From positions 248,001-312,000 of the forward strand of contig NZ_QZEZ01000002.1 in NCBI RefSeq assembly GCF_003594885.1: a stretch of 64,000 nucleotides of DNA, in the 5' to 3' direction. This DNA comes from Vallicoccus soli. GTDB taxonomy: Bacteria; Actinomycetota; Actinomycetes; Motilibacterales; Motilibacteraceae. Both the position numbers and the translations under genes were made by a program. Positions 32,828-42,296 of the stretch are shown here, one piece after another (the first letter of the stretch is position 1; the number at the start of each line of letters is the position of its first letter). Under the pieces are notes generated by a model. The model searched no databases. It was not told the DNA's origin and was given only the letters and a program-made list of their open reading frames with translations.

Positions 32828-34675
32828 ATGCAGGTCGCACCACGTCCCCCGCAGCAGCGCCGCCCCGCTCCCGCCGCCGCGCCGGTCGCCGCGCCGGTCG
32901 CCGTCCAGGCGACGTTCGACGAGCTCGGCACGCCGCTGCGCGAGGCCACCTTCGTGGTCGTCGACCTCGAGACGACGGGCGGCTCGCCCGCCTCCTGCGC
33001 CATCACCGAGGTCGGCGCGGTCAAGGTGCGCGGCGGCGAGGTGCTCGGGGAGTTCCAGGCGCTCGTCGACCCGGGCACGCCGATCCCGCCGTTCATCGCC
33101 GTGCTCACCGGCATCACCGACGCGATGGTCGCCGGGGCCGAGCGCATCGAGGCGGTCCTGCCCGCGTTCCTGGAGTTCCTCGGCGCCGACGCCGTGCTCG
33201 TGGCCCACAACGCCCCCTTCGACGTCGGGTTCCTGCAGGCGGCGTGCGCCGCGACGGGCCGGCCCTGGCCGGGGCCGCGGGTGCTCGACACCGCCCGCAT
33301 CGCCCGCCAGCTCGTGAGCCGCGACGAGGCGCCCAACTGCAAGCTGGGCACGCTCGCGCGGGTCTTCCGGGCCCGCACCACCCCGGACCACCGGGCGCTG
33401 TCCGACGCACGGGCCACGGTCGACGTCCTGCACGGCATGCTCGAGCGCCTCGGCGGGCTCGGGGTGCACAGCCTCGAGGAGCTCGCGACCTACACCTCGC
33501 GGGTCAGCCCCGCGCAGCGGCGCAAGCGCCACCTCGCCGAGGGCCTCCCCCACGCCCCGGGGGTCTACGTCTTCCGCGACGCGCAGGACCGCGTGCTCTA
33601 CGTGGGCACCTCCAAGGACCTGCGCACCCGCGTGCGGTCCTACTTCACGGCGTCCGAGACCCGCAGCCGGATGGCGGAGATGGTGGGGCTGGCGGAGTCG
33701 GTCACGCCGGTCGTGTGCGCCACCGCCCTCGAGGCGCAGGTGCGCGAGCTGCGGCTCATCGCCGAGCACGCCCCGCGCTACAACCGGCGCTCGCGCCGGC
33801 CCGACAAGGTCACGTGGCTCAAGCTCACCCCGGAGGCCTTCCCCCGCCTGTCCCTGGTGCGCGACGTGCGCGACGACGGGGGCGCCTACCTCGGGCCCTT
33901 CAGCTCCTCGCGCAGCGCGACCGCGGCGATGAGCGCGCTGCACGAGGCGGTGCCCCTGCGCCAGTGCACCCAGCGCCTGTCCGCCTCGGGCCGCGGCAGC
34001 GCCTGCGTCCTCGCCGAGATCGGGCGCTGCGGCGCGCCCTGCGAGGGCCGGCAGAGCCGCGAGTCCTACGCGGTGCACGCCTCCACGGTGCGCGCCGCCT
34101 TCACCGGCGACGCCCGGCCGGTCGTCGGGGCGCTCAGCGCGCGCATCGCCGCGCTCGCGGCCGGCGAGCGCTTCGAGGAGGCCGCCGCCCAGCGCGACCG
34201 CCTCACGGCCCTCGTGCGGGCCGCCGCGCGCATGCAGCGGCTGGCCGGGCTCACCCGCTGCCCCGAGGTCGTGGCCGCCCGACCGACGCCCGAGCTGGGC
34301 TGGGAGCTCGCGCTGGTGCGCTGGGGCCGGCTGTGCGGCAGCGCCGTGGTCGAGCGCGGGGTCGACCCGTGGCCGGCGGTCCGCGCGCTCGTCGCGGCCG
34401 GCGAGGTCGTCGAGCCAGTGCTCCCCGGGCTCACCCCGACCCCGGCGGCCACCGCGGAGGAGACGGAGTGCGTGCTGCGGTGGGTCGAGCAGCCCGGCAC
34501 CCGGCTGGTCCAGGTCGAGGGCGAGTGGACCTCCCCCGCCTTCGGCGCCGGTGCGCACCGGGCGCTGCTCGACGCCGCGGACGAGGCCCGCGGCGCCGCC
34601 GCCCCGTTCGAGGACCGCCGCCACCTGCCGATGGCGTCGCGCCCGGTGGCCGCGGGCAGCCGGCTCGCCGTGTGA
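32828..34675 (+). CDS. DEDDh exonuclease fused to UvrC/Cho-like GIY-YIG nuclease
   Basis: A 615-residue fusion. After a ~35-residue Pro/Ala leader, the DnaQ-type 3'-5' exonuclease domain (40-205) shows FVVVDLETTGG (DxE), ITDAMVAGAE, VAHNAPFDVGFL and the closing HRALSDARAT (His-x4-Asp), so all DEDDh residues are present. A GIY-YIG domain (235-320) follows, with GVYVFRDAQDRVLYVGTSKDL; it resembles the N-terminal half of UvrC/Cho. A cysteine-containing region CVLAEIGRCGAPC and a UVR-like helical segment come next. No HhH or RNase H-like C-terminal UvrC half is present. Rv2191 has the same architecture. Probably acts in DNA repair; substrate unproven. Confidence 0.9.
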   Translation: MQVAPRPPQQRRPAPAAAPVAAPVAVQATFDELGTPLREATFVVVDLETTGGSPASCAITEVGAVKVRGGEVLGEFQALVDPGTPIPPFIAVLTGITDAMVAGAERIEAVLPAFLEFLGADAVLVAHNAPFDVGFLQAACAATGRPWPGPRVLDTARIARQLVSRDEAPNCKLGTLARVFRARTTPDHRALSDARATVDVLHGMLERLGGLGVHSLEELATYTSRVSPAQRRKRHLAEGLPHAPGVYVFRDAQDRVLYVGTSKDLRTRVRSYFTASETRSRMAEMVGLAESVTPVVCATALEAQVRELRLIAEHAPRYNRRSRRPDKVTWLKLTPEAFPRLSLVRDVRDDGGAYLGPFSSSRSATAAMSALHEAVPLRQCTQRLSASGRGSACVLAEIGRCGAPCEGRQSRESYAVHASTVRAAFTGDARPVVGALSARIAALAAGERFEEAAAQRDRLTALVRAAARMQRLAGLTRCPEVVAARPTPELGWELALVRWGRLCGSAVVERGVDPWPAVRALVAAGEVVEPVLPGLTPTPAATAEETECVLRWVEQPGTRLVQVEGEWTSPAFGAGAHRALLDAADEARGAAAPFEDRRHLPMASRPVAAGSRLAV

Positions 34676-34793
34676 CCCCGCCCCTGCCCCCGGTCCGGCG
34701 CCTCCGCGCGGTCCGTGCGGGAGGCGCCGCGGGCCCTCGCGGGCACCCGCGGCACTACGCTCGGCGCACCGCAGCCGTCCCACCGGAGGTCCC

Positions 34794-35081
34794 GTGCTCA
34801 CCGCGATCGTGCTCGTCGAGGCCGAGGTCGACCGGATCCCGGAGGTGGCCGCGGAGATCGCGGACCTCGAGGGCGTGAGCGAGGTCTACTCGGTCACCGG
34901 CGACGTCGACCTCATCGCCATGGTGCGGGTGCGCGAGCACGACCAGCTCGCGGAGGTCATCGCCGACCGGCTCAACAAGGTGCCCGGCGTGCGCAGCAGC
35001 GAGACGCACATCGCCTTCCGCGCCTACTCGCGGCACGACCTCGACGCCGCCTTCTCCCTGGGCATGCCCGACGCCGACTGA
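34794..35081 (+). CDS. Lrp/AsnC ligand-binding (RAM) domain protein
   Basis: A 95-residue stand-alone RAM domain without a helix-turn-helix. The beta-alpha-beta core reads IVLVEAEVDRIPEVAAEIAD, then VYSVTGDVDLIAMVRV and SETHIAFRAYS. Such proteins form oligomers that bind amino acids and may modulate full-length Lrp proteins. GTG 34794 is preceded by GGAGG at 34785-34789, and TACGCT at 34755-34760 may be its -10. It ends 111 bases before the convergent trpD stop. The ligand is unknown; in actinobacteria this gene is often next to trpD. Confidence 0.87.
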   Translation: MLTAIVLVEAEVDRIPEVAAEIADLEGVSEVYSVTGDVDLIAMVRVREHDQLAEVIADRLNKVPGVRSSETHIAFRAYSRHDLDAAFSLGMPDAD

Positions 35082-35192
35082 GCGCCCGACGAGCGGTCGC
35101 CAGCCGGCCCGACGCCCGGCGGCCCAGCCGCGGCGGGCCCGCCGTCCCGGCGGCCCCACGTCCCGGCGGCCCCGCCACGGCGGGCCGCGCCG

Positions 35193-36293
35193 TCAGCCCC
35201 CGCGGGACCGGGTGGCCGCCACCCAGCGCTCGAGCAGCGCGGCGGCCGCGCCGGAGTCGACGGCGGCGGCGGCGCGCTCCAGACCGGCGGCGAGCGGGCC
35301 GTGCAGGTCGTCCCCCGCGGCGCCGGCGGGCACCGCCCCCGCGGCCACGAGCGCCCCGGCGGCGTTGAGCAGCACCGCGTCGCGCACCGGCCCCGCATCG
35401 CCGGCGAGCAGCTCGCGGGCGACCCGCGCGTTGTGCGGGGCCCGCCCCCCGCGCAGGGCGCCCGGCGCCGGCGGCGCGAGCCCGAGCCGGGAGGGGTCGA
35501 CGACGGTCTCGCCGACGCGCCCGTCGCGCACGACCCACACCCGCGAGGTGGTCGTGGTGGTCAGCTCGTCGAGCCCGTCGTCGCCGCGGAAGACGAGGGC
35601 GGAGGCACCGCGGGCGGCGTACACGCCCGCCATGACCGGCGCCATCCGCGCGTCGGCGCAGCCGACCGCCTGCGCCGCGGGGCGCGCCGGGTTCGTGAGC
35701 GGGCCGAGGAAGTTGAACACCGTGGGCACGCCGAGCTCGCGGCGCGGCACCGCGGCGTGGCGCATCGACGCGTGGAAGGTCGGCGCGAAGCAGAACGTGA
35801 TGCCGACCTCCGCGACGACCGCGGCGACGTCGTCCGCCGGCAGGTCGATGACGACCCCGAGCTCCTCCAGCAGGTCCGCGGCGCCGCACAGCGAGGACGC
35901 GGCCCGGTTGCCGTGCTTGACGACCGGCACCCCCGCCGCGGCGACGACGAGCGCGGCCATCGTCGAGATGTTGACCGTCTGGGCCCGGTCGCCGCCGGTG
36001 CCCACGATGTCCACGACCGGACCGAGCCCGGCGGGCACGGCGACGGGCACGGCCAGGTCGAGCATCGTGGCGGCCAGCCCGCTGACCTCCTCGACCGTCT
36101 CGCCCTTGGCGCGCAGCGCGACGACGAAGCCCGCCACCTGCGCGGGCGTGGCCTCCCCGCGCATCACCTCGCCCATGGCCCAGGCCGCCTCGTCCTCGCT
36201 CAGCGCGCGCCCGGCGAGCAGCGCGGCGAGCACCGACGGCCAGGTGCGCAGCGGCTCGCGCGCGGGCGCGGCGGGGCCCTCCTGCACCGCCAC
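35193..36293 (-). CDS. trpD: Anthranilate phosphoribosyltransferase
   Basis: A 366-residue enzyme of tryptophan synthesis joining anthranilate to [21 protein letters not shown] near residue 95 is the PRPP-binding glycine loop, [11 protein letters not shown] the second conserved loop, and [20 protein letters not shown] the Mg2+/substrate region. About 20 residues precede the usual start of the family, so GTG 36287 or a slightly later codon is also possible; GTG 36293 is taken because it directly follows the upstream stop at 36299. No other trp gene is in the window; the isolated trpD next to ctaE matches the M. tuberculosis order (Rv2192c-Rv2193). Confidence 0.93.
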   Translation of the reverse strand: MAVQEGPAAPAREPLRTWPSVLAALLAGRALSEDEAAWAMGEVMRGEATPAQVAGFVVALRAKGETVEEVSGLAATMLDLAVPVAVPAGLGPVVDIVGTGGDRAQTVNISTMAALVVAAAGVPVVKHGNRAASSLCGAADLLEELGVVIDLPADDVAAVVAEVGITFCFAPTFHASMRHAAVPRRELGVPTVFNFLGPLTNPARPAAQAVGCADARMAPVMAGVYAARGASALVFRGDDGLDELTTTTTSRVWVVRDGRVGETVVDPSRLGLAPPAPGALRGGRAPHNARVARELLAGDAGPVRDAVLLNAAGALVAAGAVPAGAAGDDLHGPLAAGLERAAAAVDSGAAAALLERWVAATRSRGG

Positions 36294-36298
36294 GGCCC

Positions 36299-36862
36299 TC
36301 AGCGCCCGGCCGGCGCGGTGCGCGCGGCCCGGGCCCGCAGGAGCTCGGCGGCGGCAGCGGCGACCGCCACCGGGTCGAGCGGGTGCGCGACCGCGCCGTC
36401 GGCGCGGGACCACGCGGCGAGCCAGCCGTCCTGGACCCGCCCGGTGAGCACGAGCACGGGCGGGCACTGGAAGACCTCGTCCTTGAGCTGGCGGCAGAGC
36501 CCCAGTCCGCCGGCGGGCGCGGCCTCGCCGTCGAGCACCAGCAGGTCCAGGCCCCCGGCGTCGGTGCGCGACACCACGGCCGGCGCCGTGGCGCACTCCA
36601 CGACGTCGACGAGCGGGACGTCCGCCGCGGGCCGGCGCCCGAGGGCGAGCCGCACCCGCTGGCGGGTCCCCGCGTCGTCGCTGTAGACGAGCACCGTCAT
36701 CCGCCGCTCGGGCGCCGGGGGCGCCTGCCGCGGGGCCGGTGCGTCCGTCGTCGTCGGGTCGAGCGCCGCCTGCACGGCGGCGTCCGGCGCGCCGGGCCCG
36801 GCGTCCTGCGCGCCGCCCGGCGCGGGGGCCTGCGGGGTGCTGGGGGGCAGGTCGCTGCTCAT
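36299..36862 (-). CDS. Response-regulator-receiver-like protein, no output domain
   Basis: A 187-residue protein. A disordered Pro/Ala N terminus of ~55 residues precedes a receiver-like fold: [31 protein letters not shown] with an Asp in the phospho-acceptor position, and [12 protein letters not shown]. The usual DD acidic pair is reduced to SDD, and the conserved Lys of the last loop is not evident, so phosphorylation is uncertain. ATG 36862 lies 7 bases after a TAGCAT hexamer, supporting this start over an upstream one. It is 5 bases ahead of trpD. Conserved in this location in actinobacteria; role unknown. Confidence 0.65.
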   Translation of the reverse strand: MSSDLPPSTPQAPAPGGAQDAGPGAPDAAVQAALDPTTTDAPAPRQAPPAPERRMTVLVYSDDAGTRQRVRLALGRRPAADVPLVDVVECATAPAVVSRTDAGGLDLLVLDGEAAPAGGLGLCRQLKDEVFQCPPVLVLTGRVQDGWLAAWSRADGAVAHPLDPVAVAAAAAELLRARAARTAPAGR

Positions 36863-36869
36863 CGCGCGC

Positions 36870-36875
36870 ATGCTA
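36870..36875 (-). promoter_or_regulatory. Probable leaderless -10 element for the receiver-like gene and trpD
   Basis: TAGCAT on the minus strand ends 7 bases before ATG 36862. It overlaps and so argues against the in-frame codon further upstream at 36886. Confidence 0.55.
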
Positions 36876-37003
36876 CTGCCGGGCACCCGCCGGGCGGCGG
36901 GGCGCGCCGTACGGCCCCGGGGACGGCACCGGGCCGGACGCCACGGCCCCTCGGGCCTCCCGAGCCGCGCTCCCCCGATCCGGCTCTGTCGGCGGCCCCG
37001 TCG

Positions 37004-37045
37004 GCCGGACTCCCTCCGCCGGGCTCCCTCGGCCGCGCTCCCTCA
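37004..37045. repeat. Three tandem 14-bp repeats
   Basis: Copies at 37004, 37018 and 37032 follow GCCG(G/C)(A/G)CTCCCTC(C/G/A). They sit just after the stop of the RraB-like gene (37043, minus strand). No gene is seen in the 180 bases from 36863 to 37042. Confidence 0.8.
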
Positions 37046-37561
37046 GCCGGGCCCCGGGCCCGGCCGGTCGGGCCCGGCGCCCGGCGGGGCCAGCAGGTCC
37101 CAGCCGTCGACGTCGCCGCCCAGCCGCTGGGCGAGGCCCGCCATCCGCGAGCGCTGCTGCGCCAGCGACAGCCCCGTCACGCGCTCCGGGCGGCTCGCCC
37201 GCGCGCGGACCAGCCCCTGGGGCTGCCCGTCCTGCCCCTCCGCCGCGCCCTGCCCCGCCGACGCGTCCTGCCCCGCCGACGCGTCCTCCTCCGCCGGCCC
37301 GTCCGGGCGCAGCGCCCAGCCGTCCTGGGCGAGCAGGCCCGCGGCCTCGTCCAGCGCCCGGGCCGGCAGCCGCAGGTGGTGCCGCACGAGCAGCGGCCGG
37401 TCCAGGTCGAGGCCCCCCTCGCCGAGGCGGGCGAGCACGGCCGAGTCCGCGGCAGCGGGGTCCCACGAGGCGCCCACCACCTGCAGCGTCCCGTCGTCGG
37501 CCAGGGCGGGCCCCTCGTCGCGGCGGCGCCCCAGCGCGCGGTCCAGCAGCCTGCGCAGCAC
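37043..37561 (-). CDS. Hypothetical protein, RraB-like domain suspected
   Basis: A 172-residue protein starting [14 protein letters not shown] (basic amphipathic N terminus). A central block, [32 protein letters not shown], is quoted by its key parts [14 protein letters not shown] and [10 protein letters not shown]; it resembles the DUF1260/RraB fold (RNase E inhibitor) but the match is by eye only. A short repeat ([14 protein letters not shown]) forms a linker before a final helical region. GTG 37561 is chosen because GGGAGG lies 5 bases upstream; longer in-frame starts lack a ribosome site. It is divergent from ctaE. Confidence 0.55.
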   Translation of the reverse strand: MLRRLLDRALGRRRDEGPALADDGTLQVVGASWDPAAADSAVLARLGEGGLDLDRPLLVRHHLRLPARALDEAAGLLAQDGWALRPDGPAEEDASAGQDASAGQGAAEGQDGQPQGLVRARASRPERVTGLSLAQQRSRMAGLAQRLGGDVDGWDLLAPPGAGPDRPGPGPG

Positions 37562-37683
37562 AGCGACCTCCCTCGACGGACCCCGGGCGGGCACCGGCGC
37601 CGGACGGGCGGCGCGGCGGCGCAGCGCGACCGGACGGTGACACGCGGCCCCCCGACGTGTGCTCGCCGGGGGCCGCAGCAATA

Positions 37684-38298
37684 ATGGCGCCCGTGGCGAC
37701 AGCGACAGCGGTAGGCGGCCAGGCGGTCCACGCCCCGGCCGAACGTCCCAACCTCGTCTCCGTGGGCACCATCGTGTGGCTGTCCTCGGAGCTGATGTTC
37801 TTCGCGGCGCTGTTCGCGATCTACTTCACGCACCGCTCGGTGGACCCGACCCTGTGGGCCGAGCGCACCGAGCTGCTCAACATCCCGTTCTCGGCGACCA
37901 ACACGACGGTCCTCGTGCTGTCGTCGGTGACCTGCCAGCTCGGCGTCTTCGCGGCCGAGCGCGGCGACGTCGAGGGCCTGCGGCGCTGGTTCGTCATCAC
38001 GTTCCTCATGGGCGCCTTCTTCATCGGCGGCCAGGTGTTCGAGTACGCCGAGCTGATCCGCGAGGGCCTCACGCTGAGCTCGGACGCGTACGGGACGTCG
38101 TTCTACCTGACCACCGGCTTCCACGGCCTGCACGTGACCGGCGGCCTGCTCGCCTTCCTGCTCGTGCTCGGGCGGACCTACGTCGCCCGGCGCTTCACCC
38201 ACGAGCAGGCCACCAGCGCCATCGTCGTGTCCTACTACTGGCACTTCGTCGACGTCGTGTGGATCGGCCTGTTCGCGACCATCTACCTCATCCAGTAG
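37684..38298 (+). CDS. ctaE: Cytochrome c oxidase subunit III
   Basis: A 204-residue five-helix subunit III of the aa3 oxidase. Landmarks are [20 protein letters not shown] in helix I (key part SSELMFFAA), [10 protein letters not shown] with the conserved Glu, [10 protein letters not shown] and [18 protein letters not shown] at the C terminus. It stabilises the catalytic subunit in the inner membrane. It is the first gene of ctaE-qcrC-qcrA-qcrB; ATG 37684 is followed 13 bases after its stop by qcrC. The subunits I, II and IV are on the opposite strand at 43.6-46.6 kb, a layout shared with mycobacteria. Confidence 0.96.
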   Translation: MAPVATATAVGGQAVHAPAERPNLVSVGTIVWLSSELMFFAALFAIYFTHRSVDPTLWAERTELLNIPFSATNTTVLVLSSVTCQLGVFAAERGDVEGLRRWFVITFLMGAFFIGGQVFEYAELIREGLTLSSDAYGTSFYLTTGFHGLHVTGGLLAFLLVLGRTYVARRFTHEQATSAIVVSYYWHFVDVVWIGLFATIYLIQ

Positions 38299-38310
38299 GG
38301 ACCCCTCCGC

Positions 38311-39114
38311 GTGACCTCCCACTCCGTACGACGGCGCCGCCCGGCCGCGGCGTACGCCGTGATCCTCCTGGGCCTCGTCCTCATGGGCGGGCTCTTCGCG
38401 GTGCTCTCGCCGCAGCGGACCGAGGCGTCGGAGACGACCGCCTCGGGGACCGACCTGGTCGACGAGGGGCGCGAGCTCTTCCTCACGAACTGCTCGACCT
38501 GCCACGGCCTGCAGGCCCAGGGCAGCTCCGACGGCCCGCCCCTCGTGGGCGTGGGCGCGGCGTCGGTCGACTTCCAGGTCGGCACCGGCCGCATGCCGGC
38601 GTACAGCTCGCAGGTCGTGCAGGTCCCCAAGGCCAAGCGCGTCTTCACGCAGGACGAGATCGACGCCATGGCGGCGTACGTCGCCTCGCTCGGCCCCGGC
38701 CCCTCGATCCCCGAGCCCGAGCTCTACGAGGTGCAGGACGTCGAGGACGAGCAGATCGCCGAGGGCGGCGAGCTGTTCCGCACGAACTGCGCCATGTGCC
38801 ACAACGCCAGCGGCGCCGGCGGCGCCCTCACCGAGGGCAAGTACGCCCCCTCGCTGGCCGGCGTGGACCCGAAGTACGTCTACGAGGCCATGCTCACCGG
38901 CCCGCAGAGCATGCCGGTGTTCTCCGAGGCCTCGCTGACGGCCGAGGAGAAGAAGCACGTCGTCGCCTACCTGGAGCAGATCCAGAACCAGCCGGAGTAC
39001 GGCGGGGTGACGCTCGGTCGGGTCGGCCCCGTGAGCGAGGGCCTGTTCATCTGGATCGTCGGGATCGGCGGCCTCATCGCGGTCGCGGTCTGGCTGGGGG
39101 CGAAGTCGCATTGA
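38311..39114 (+). CDS. qcrC: Diheme cytochrome c subunit of the bcc complex
   Basis: A 267-residue membrane-bound cytochrome cc. An N-terminal hydrophobic segment (about 12-32) targets it to the outside; two heme c sites follow, CSTCH near residue 60 and CAMCH near 160; axial methionines are plausible in the GRMPAYS and SMPVFSE segments. A C-terminal transmembrane helix (about 240-260) anchors it. It passes electrons from the Rieske protein directly to CtaC, replacing soluble cytochrome c. GTG 38311; the stop overlaps qcrA by 4 bases. Confidence 0.96.
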   Translation: MTSHSVRRRRPAAAYAVILLGLVLMGGLFAVLSPQRTEASETTASGTDLVDEGRELFLTNCSTCHGLQAQGSSDGPPLVGVGAASVDFQVGTGRMPAYSSQVVQVPKAKRVFTQDEIDAMAAYVASLGPGPSIPEPELYEVQDVEDEQIAEGGELFRTNCAMCHNASGAGGALTEGKYAPSLAGVDPKYVYEAMLTGPQSMPVFSEASLTAEEKKHVVAYLEQIQNQPEYGGVTLGRVGPVSEGLFIWIVGIGGLIAVAVWLGAKSH

Positions 39115-40232
39115 GTCAGAACCAGGGCACGCCGGGCTCCGGAGCGGGGCGCGCGAGCGCCGCTGACGCCGGCACGCACGCGGCGGTGCAGGCGGCGGCG
39201 GGCTACGCCCCGCACGGCACCGAGACCGGCGCGGAGCCCGGCCAGGGCCTCGCCACCCGCTTCACCGACCCGGGCGTGCCGGCGCACGTCCACCGCCTGA
39301 CCGACATCGACCGCAAGGCCGCCAAGCGGGCCGAGCGGCAGGTGAGCTTCCTCTTCCTGCTCTCGTTCCTCGGCACGGTCCTCTTCGTCGTCGCCTACTT
39401 CGCGTTCCCGCTGACCAGCGGCGAGAACCTCGTCTACTCGCGCCTGCTCACCGGCCTCGGCCTGGCGATGGCGCTGTTCTTCATCGGCGCCGGCGCGGTG
39501 CACTGGGCGAAGAAGCTCATGCCCGACGACGAGGTCGTCGAGGAGCGCCACGTCGTCGCGTCCAGCGACGAGGACCGCGCCGAGGCCGCCGAGGTGCTGC
39601 GCCAGGGCGGCGAGGCCACCGGCTTCGGCCGCCGCAAGATGATCTGGGGGTCCCTCACCGCCTCCCTCGGCGCGCTCGGGATCCCCGCCGTCGTCTCGCT
39701 GCGCGACACCTGGATCCGCGGCGACGCCCCGCCGCCGTACGAGATCATCAGCGAGACCCTCTGGCAGGAGGGCACCCGCCTGGTCACCGACCCGGCCGGG
39801 CTGCCGATCCGCGCCGACGAGGTCGCCATCGGCTCGGTCGTCCACGTGCTCCCCGAGGGCCTGGAGGAGGACAGCGCCGAGGGCGAGGTCCTCAACGAGA
39901 AGGCCAAGGCCTCCGTGCTGCTCATGCGCCTCGAGGTGGAGGAGATCCTCTCCGAGAAGGAGCAGGAGTGGGGCTACAACGGCATCGTCGCCTACTCCAA
40001 GATCTGCACGCACATGGGCTGCCCGGTGGCCCTCTACGAGCAGCAGACGCACCACCTGCTGTGCCCGTGCCACCAGTCGACCTTCGACGTCACCGAGGAC
40101 GCCAAGGTCATCTTCGGCCCTGCCGCCCGCCCCCTGCCCCAACTCGCGATCTCGGTCGACGAGGAGGGATACTTGGTGGCGAGGCAGCCATTCCAGGAGC
40201 CCGTTGGGCCCAGTTTCTGGGAGCGCGGATGA
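39111..40232 (+). CDS. qcrA: Rieske iron-sulfur subunit of the bcc complex
   Basis: A 373-residue actinobacterial-type Rieske protein with three N-terminal transmembrane segments (about 80-100, 110-135, 175-195). The Rieske domain has CTHMGC near 298 and CPCHQSTFD near 318, giving the two Cys and two His cluster ligands, and the disulfide cysteines. It starts with TTG at 39111 inside the qcrC stop (TTGA overlap); this places a ~65-residue hydrophilic Gly/Ala-rich stretch before the conserved FTDPGVPAHVHR, so a GTG at 39186 remains a possible alternative. The stop overlaps qcrB (ATGA). Confidence 0.95.
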   Translation: MSQNQGTPGSGAGRASAADAGTHAAVQAAAGYAPHGTETGAEPGQGLATRFTDPGVPAHVHRLTDIDRKAAKRAERQVSFLFLLSFLGTVLFVVAYFAFPLTSGENLVYSRLLTGLGLAMALFFIGAGAVHWAKKLMPDDEVVEERHVVASSDEDRAEAAEVLRQGGEATGFGRRKMIWGSLTASLGALGIPAVVSLRDTWIRGDAPPPYEIISETLWQEGTRLVTDPAGLPIRADEVAIGSVVHVLPEGLEEDSAEGEVLNEKAKASVLLMRLEVEEILSEKEQEWGYNGIVAYSKICTHMGCPVALYEQQTHHLLCPCHQSTFDVTEDAKVIFGPAARPLPQLAISVDEEGYLVARQPFQEPVGPSFWERG

Positions 40233-41869
40233 GCACCACCACTTCGAGCACCACCGCTCCCCCGCCGACCGCTCTCGGGCGCGCCGCCGGGGGCGCGGGC
40301 AAGTACCTCGACGACCGCCTCGGGGTGGCCTCGCAGAGCAAGAAGCTGCTGCGCAAGGTCTTCCCGGACCACTGGTCGTTCATGCTGGGCGAGGTCGCCC
40401 TCTACAGCTTCATCATCCTGCTCATCTCCGGCACGTTCCTGACCTTCTGGTACGTGCCCTCGGTGGCCGAGGTGACCTACGAGGGCTCGTACGTGCCCCT
40501 CAAGGGCGTGCACATGTCCGAGGCGTACGCCTCGACGCTCGAGATCTCCTTCGACGTGCGCGGCGGCCTCGTCATGCGGCAGATCCACCACTGGGCGGCG
40601 CTGCTGTTCGTCGCCTCGATGATGGTCCACCTGCTGCGCGTGTTCTTCACGGGCGCGTTCCGCAAGCCGCGCGAGTTCAACTGGGTCATCGGCGCGATCC
40701 TGCTGATCCTCGGCATCGTCGAGGGCTTCGCCGGCTACTCCCTGCCCGACGACCTGCTGTCCGGCACGGGGCTGCGCATCGCCCAGGCGATCATCCAGGC
40801 CATCCCGGTGGTCGGCACCTGGCTCTCGTTCTTCGTCTTCGGCGGCGAGTTCCCGGGCACGGCGTTCATCCCGCGCCTCTACACGATCCACGTGCTGCTG
40901 CTGCCGGCGATCTTCCTGGCGCTCATCACCGCGCACCTGGCGCTGGTGTTCTTCCACAAGCACACCCAGTACCCGGGCCCGGGCCGGACCGAGAAGAACG
41001 TCGTCGGCTACCCGCTGATGCCGGTCTACATCGCCAAGGCGGGCGGCTTCTTCTTCCTGGTCTTCGGCGTCATGGCCCTGCTCGCCGCGATCGCCACGAT
41101 CAACCCGATCTGGGGCTACGGCCCGTACGAGCCGACGCAGGTGACGGCGGGCTCCCAGCCCGACTGGTACATGGGCTTCCTGGACGGCGCGGTCCGCTCC
41201 ATGCCCAACTGGGAGACGACGGTCTTCGGCGTGACGATCAGCTGGAACATCATCGTCCCGGCGATGGTGCTCCCGGGCATCCTCTTCACGCTGATGATCT
41301 TCTACCCCTTCATCGAGGCGTGGGTGACCGGCGACCGCCGCGAGCACCACATCCTCGACCGGCCGCGCAACCAGCCGACCCGCACCGCCCTGGGCGTCAT
41401 GTCGCTCGTGTTCTTCGCGATCCTCTTCGCGAACGGCGGCAACGACATCCTCGCGATCACGTTCAACGTCTCCATCAACGCGATCACCTGGGCGACGCGC
41501 ATCCTGCTCTTCGTGGCACCGCCGATCGCCTTCGTCATCACGAAGCGCATCTGCCTCGGCCTGCAGCGGCGCGACCGCGAGAAGGTCCTGCACGGGCGCG
41601 AGACGGGCATCATCCAGCGCCTCCCCAACGGCGAGTTCGTCGAGGTCCACGAGCCGGTCACCCCGGCCGAGGCCTGGGTGCTCACCCAGCAGGAGGTCCA
41701 GCGCCCGCTGGAGCTGGGCCCGGCGACCGACGAGAACGGCGTGCGCCGCCCCGGCTCCCTGCACCACCGGCTGCGCGCCCGCGTCTCCCGGTTCTACTTC
41801 GGCGACCGGGTCGAGCCCCCGACGCCGGACGAGGTCCGCGAGCTCGAGGCCAGCCACGGCGGCCACTGA
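40229..41869 (+). CDS. qcrB: Cytochrome b subunit of the bcc complex
   Basis: A 546-residue cytochrome b with at least eight transmembrane helices. Heme-ligating histidines are seen in MRQIHHWAALLFVASMMVHLLR (key part QIHHWAA and MVHLLR) and TIHVLLLPAIFLALITAHL (IHVLLLP and ITAHLAL). GYSLPDDLLSG and PDWYMGF mark quinol-site regions, the latter replacing the PEW motif of mitochondria. A 100-residue hydrophilic C-terminal extension ends ELEASHGGH. It forms the quinol oxidation and reduction core. ATG 40229 overlaps qcrA. A strong hairpin terminator follows 20 bases after the stop. Confidence 0.97.
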   Translation: MSTTTSSTTAPPPTALGRAAGGAGKYLDDRLGVASQSKKLLRKVFPDHWSFMLGEVALYSFIILLISGTFLTFWYVPSVAEVTYEGSYVPLKGVHMSEAYASTLEISFDVRGGLVMRQIHHWAALLFVASMMVHLLRVFFTGAFRKPREFNWVIGAILLILGIVEGFAGYSLPDDLLSGTGLRIAQAIIQAIPVVGTWLSFFVFGGEFPGTAFIPRLYTIHVLLLPAIFLALITAHLALVFFHKHTQYPGPGRTEKNVVGYPLMPVYIAKAGGFFFLVFGVMALLAAIATINPIWGYGPYEPTQVTAGSQPDWYMGFLDGAVRSMPNWETTVFGVTISWNIIVPAMVLPGILFTLMIFYPFIEAWVTGDRREHHILDRPRNQPTRTALGVMSLVFFAILFANGGNDILAITFNVSINAITWATRILLFVAPPIAFVITKRICLGLQRRDREKVLHGRETGIIQRLPNGEFVEVHEPVTPAEAWVLTQQEVQRPLELGPATDENGVRRPGSLHHRLRARVSRFYFGDRVEPPTPDEVRELEASHGGH

Positions 41870-41889
41870 GCCGCGAGCAGCACCACCGA

Positions 41890-41925
41890 CCGGAGGCCGG
41901 TCCCGCACCGCGGGCCGGCCTCCGG
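41890..41925 (+). terminator. Hairpin terminator after qcrB
   Basis: Perfect 11-bp stem CCGGAGGCCGG (41890-41900) with CCGGCCTCCGG (41915-41925), extended by pairing of TCCCG/CGGG in the interior. It lies 20 bases after the qcrB stop. No U-tract. Confidence 0.8.
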
Positions 41926-41980
41926 CGCGTCCGGGGGTCGTGGTGACCACGTGAGGCACCCGTACGCGTGCCGACCCAGG

Positions 41981-42038
41981 CTCGTACGCCCTGTCCGGCA
42001 CCCGCACGCCCTGTCCGGCACCCGCACGCCCGGGCCGG
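41981..42038. repeat. 20-bp tandem repeat in the qcrB-ctaF island
   Basis: C(T/C)CG(T/C)ACGCCCTGTCCGGCA occurs at 41981 and 42001, with a partial third copy at 42021 (CCCGCACGCCC). No coding sequence is seen around it. Confidence 0.85.
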
Positions 42039-42110
42039 CGGGCACCTGGGTCGCCGGCGCGGCGGAGCGCGAGCGGCCGTCCGCGGGCGGCCCACCGACC
42101 CGCCACCGCC

Positions 42111-42296
42111 CCTCTCCCCCCGCACCGATCATGCGCAGGTGGCGGGACTGCCGCAGCCGAGCGCTGCCGGGCGCTGCCCAAGAGAGCCCGTCCCGCAGAA
42201 CCAGGCGCCTCCGCGGCGTCCGGTGGCCCTTGCGTCGACGTACGGGCTCAGATGGCCTCGGCGCGGCGTGCGGGGCGACCAGCCAGGACTGAGCCG
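42111..42296 (-). repeat. Copy A of a diverged ~185-bp direct repeat
   Basis: Begins CCTCTCCCCCCGCACCGATC, continues ATGCGCAGGTGGCG, and ends GCGACCAGCC..ACTGAGCCGG. It aligns with copy B (42400-42583) at both ends and through a middle block, GCCTCCGCGGCGTCC..GTGGCCCT..GTACGGGC. Assigned minus because its ATGATC core reads on that strand relative to the copies at 43.3 kb. Confidence 0.75.
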
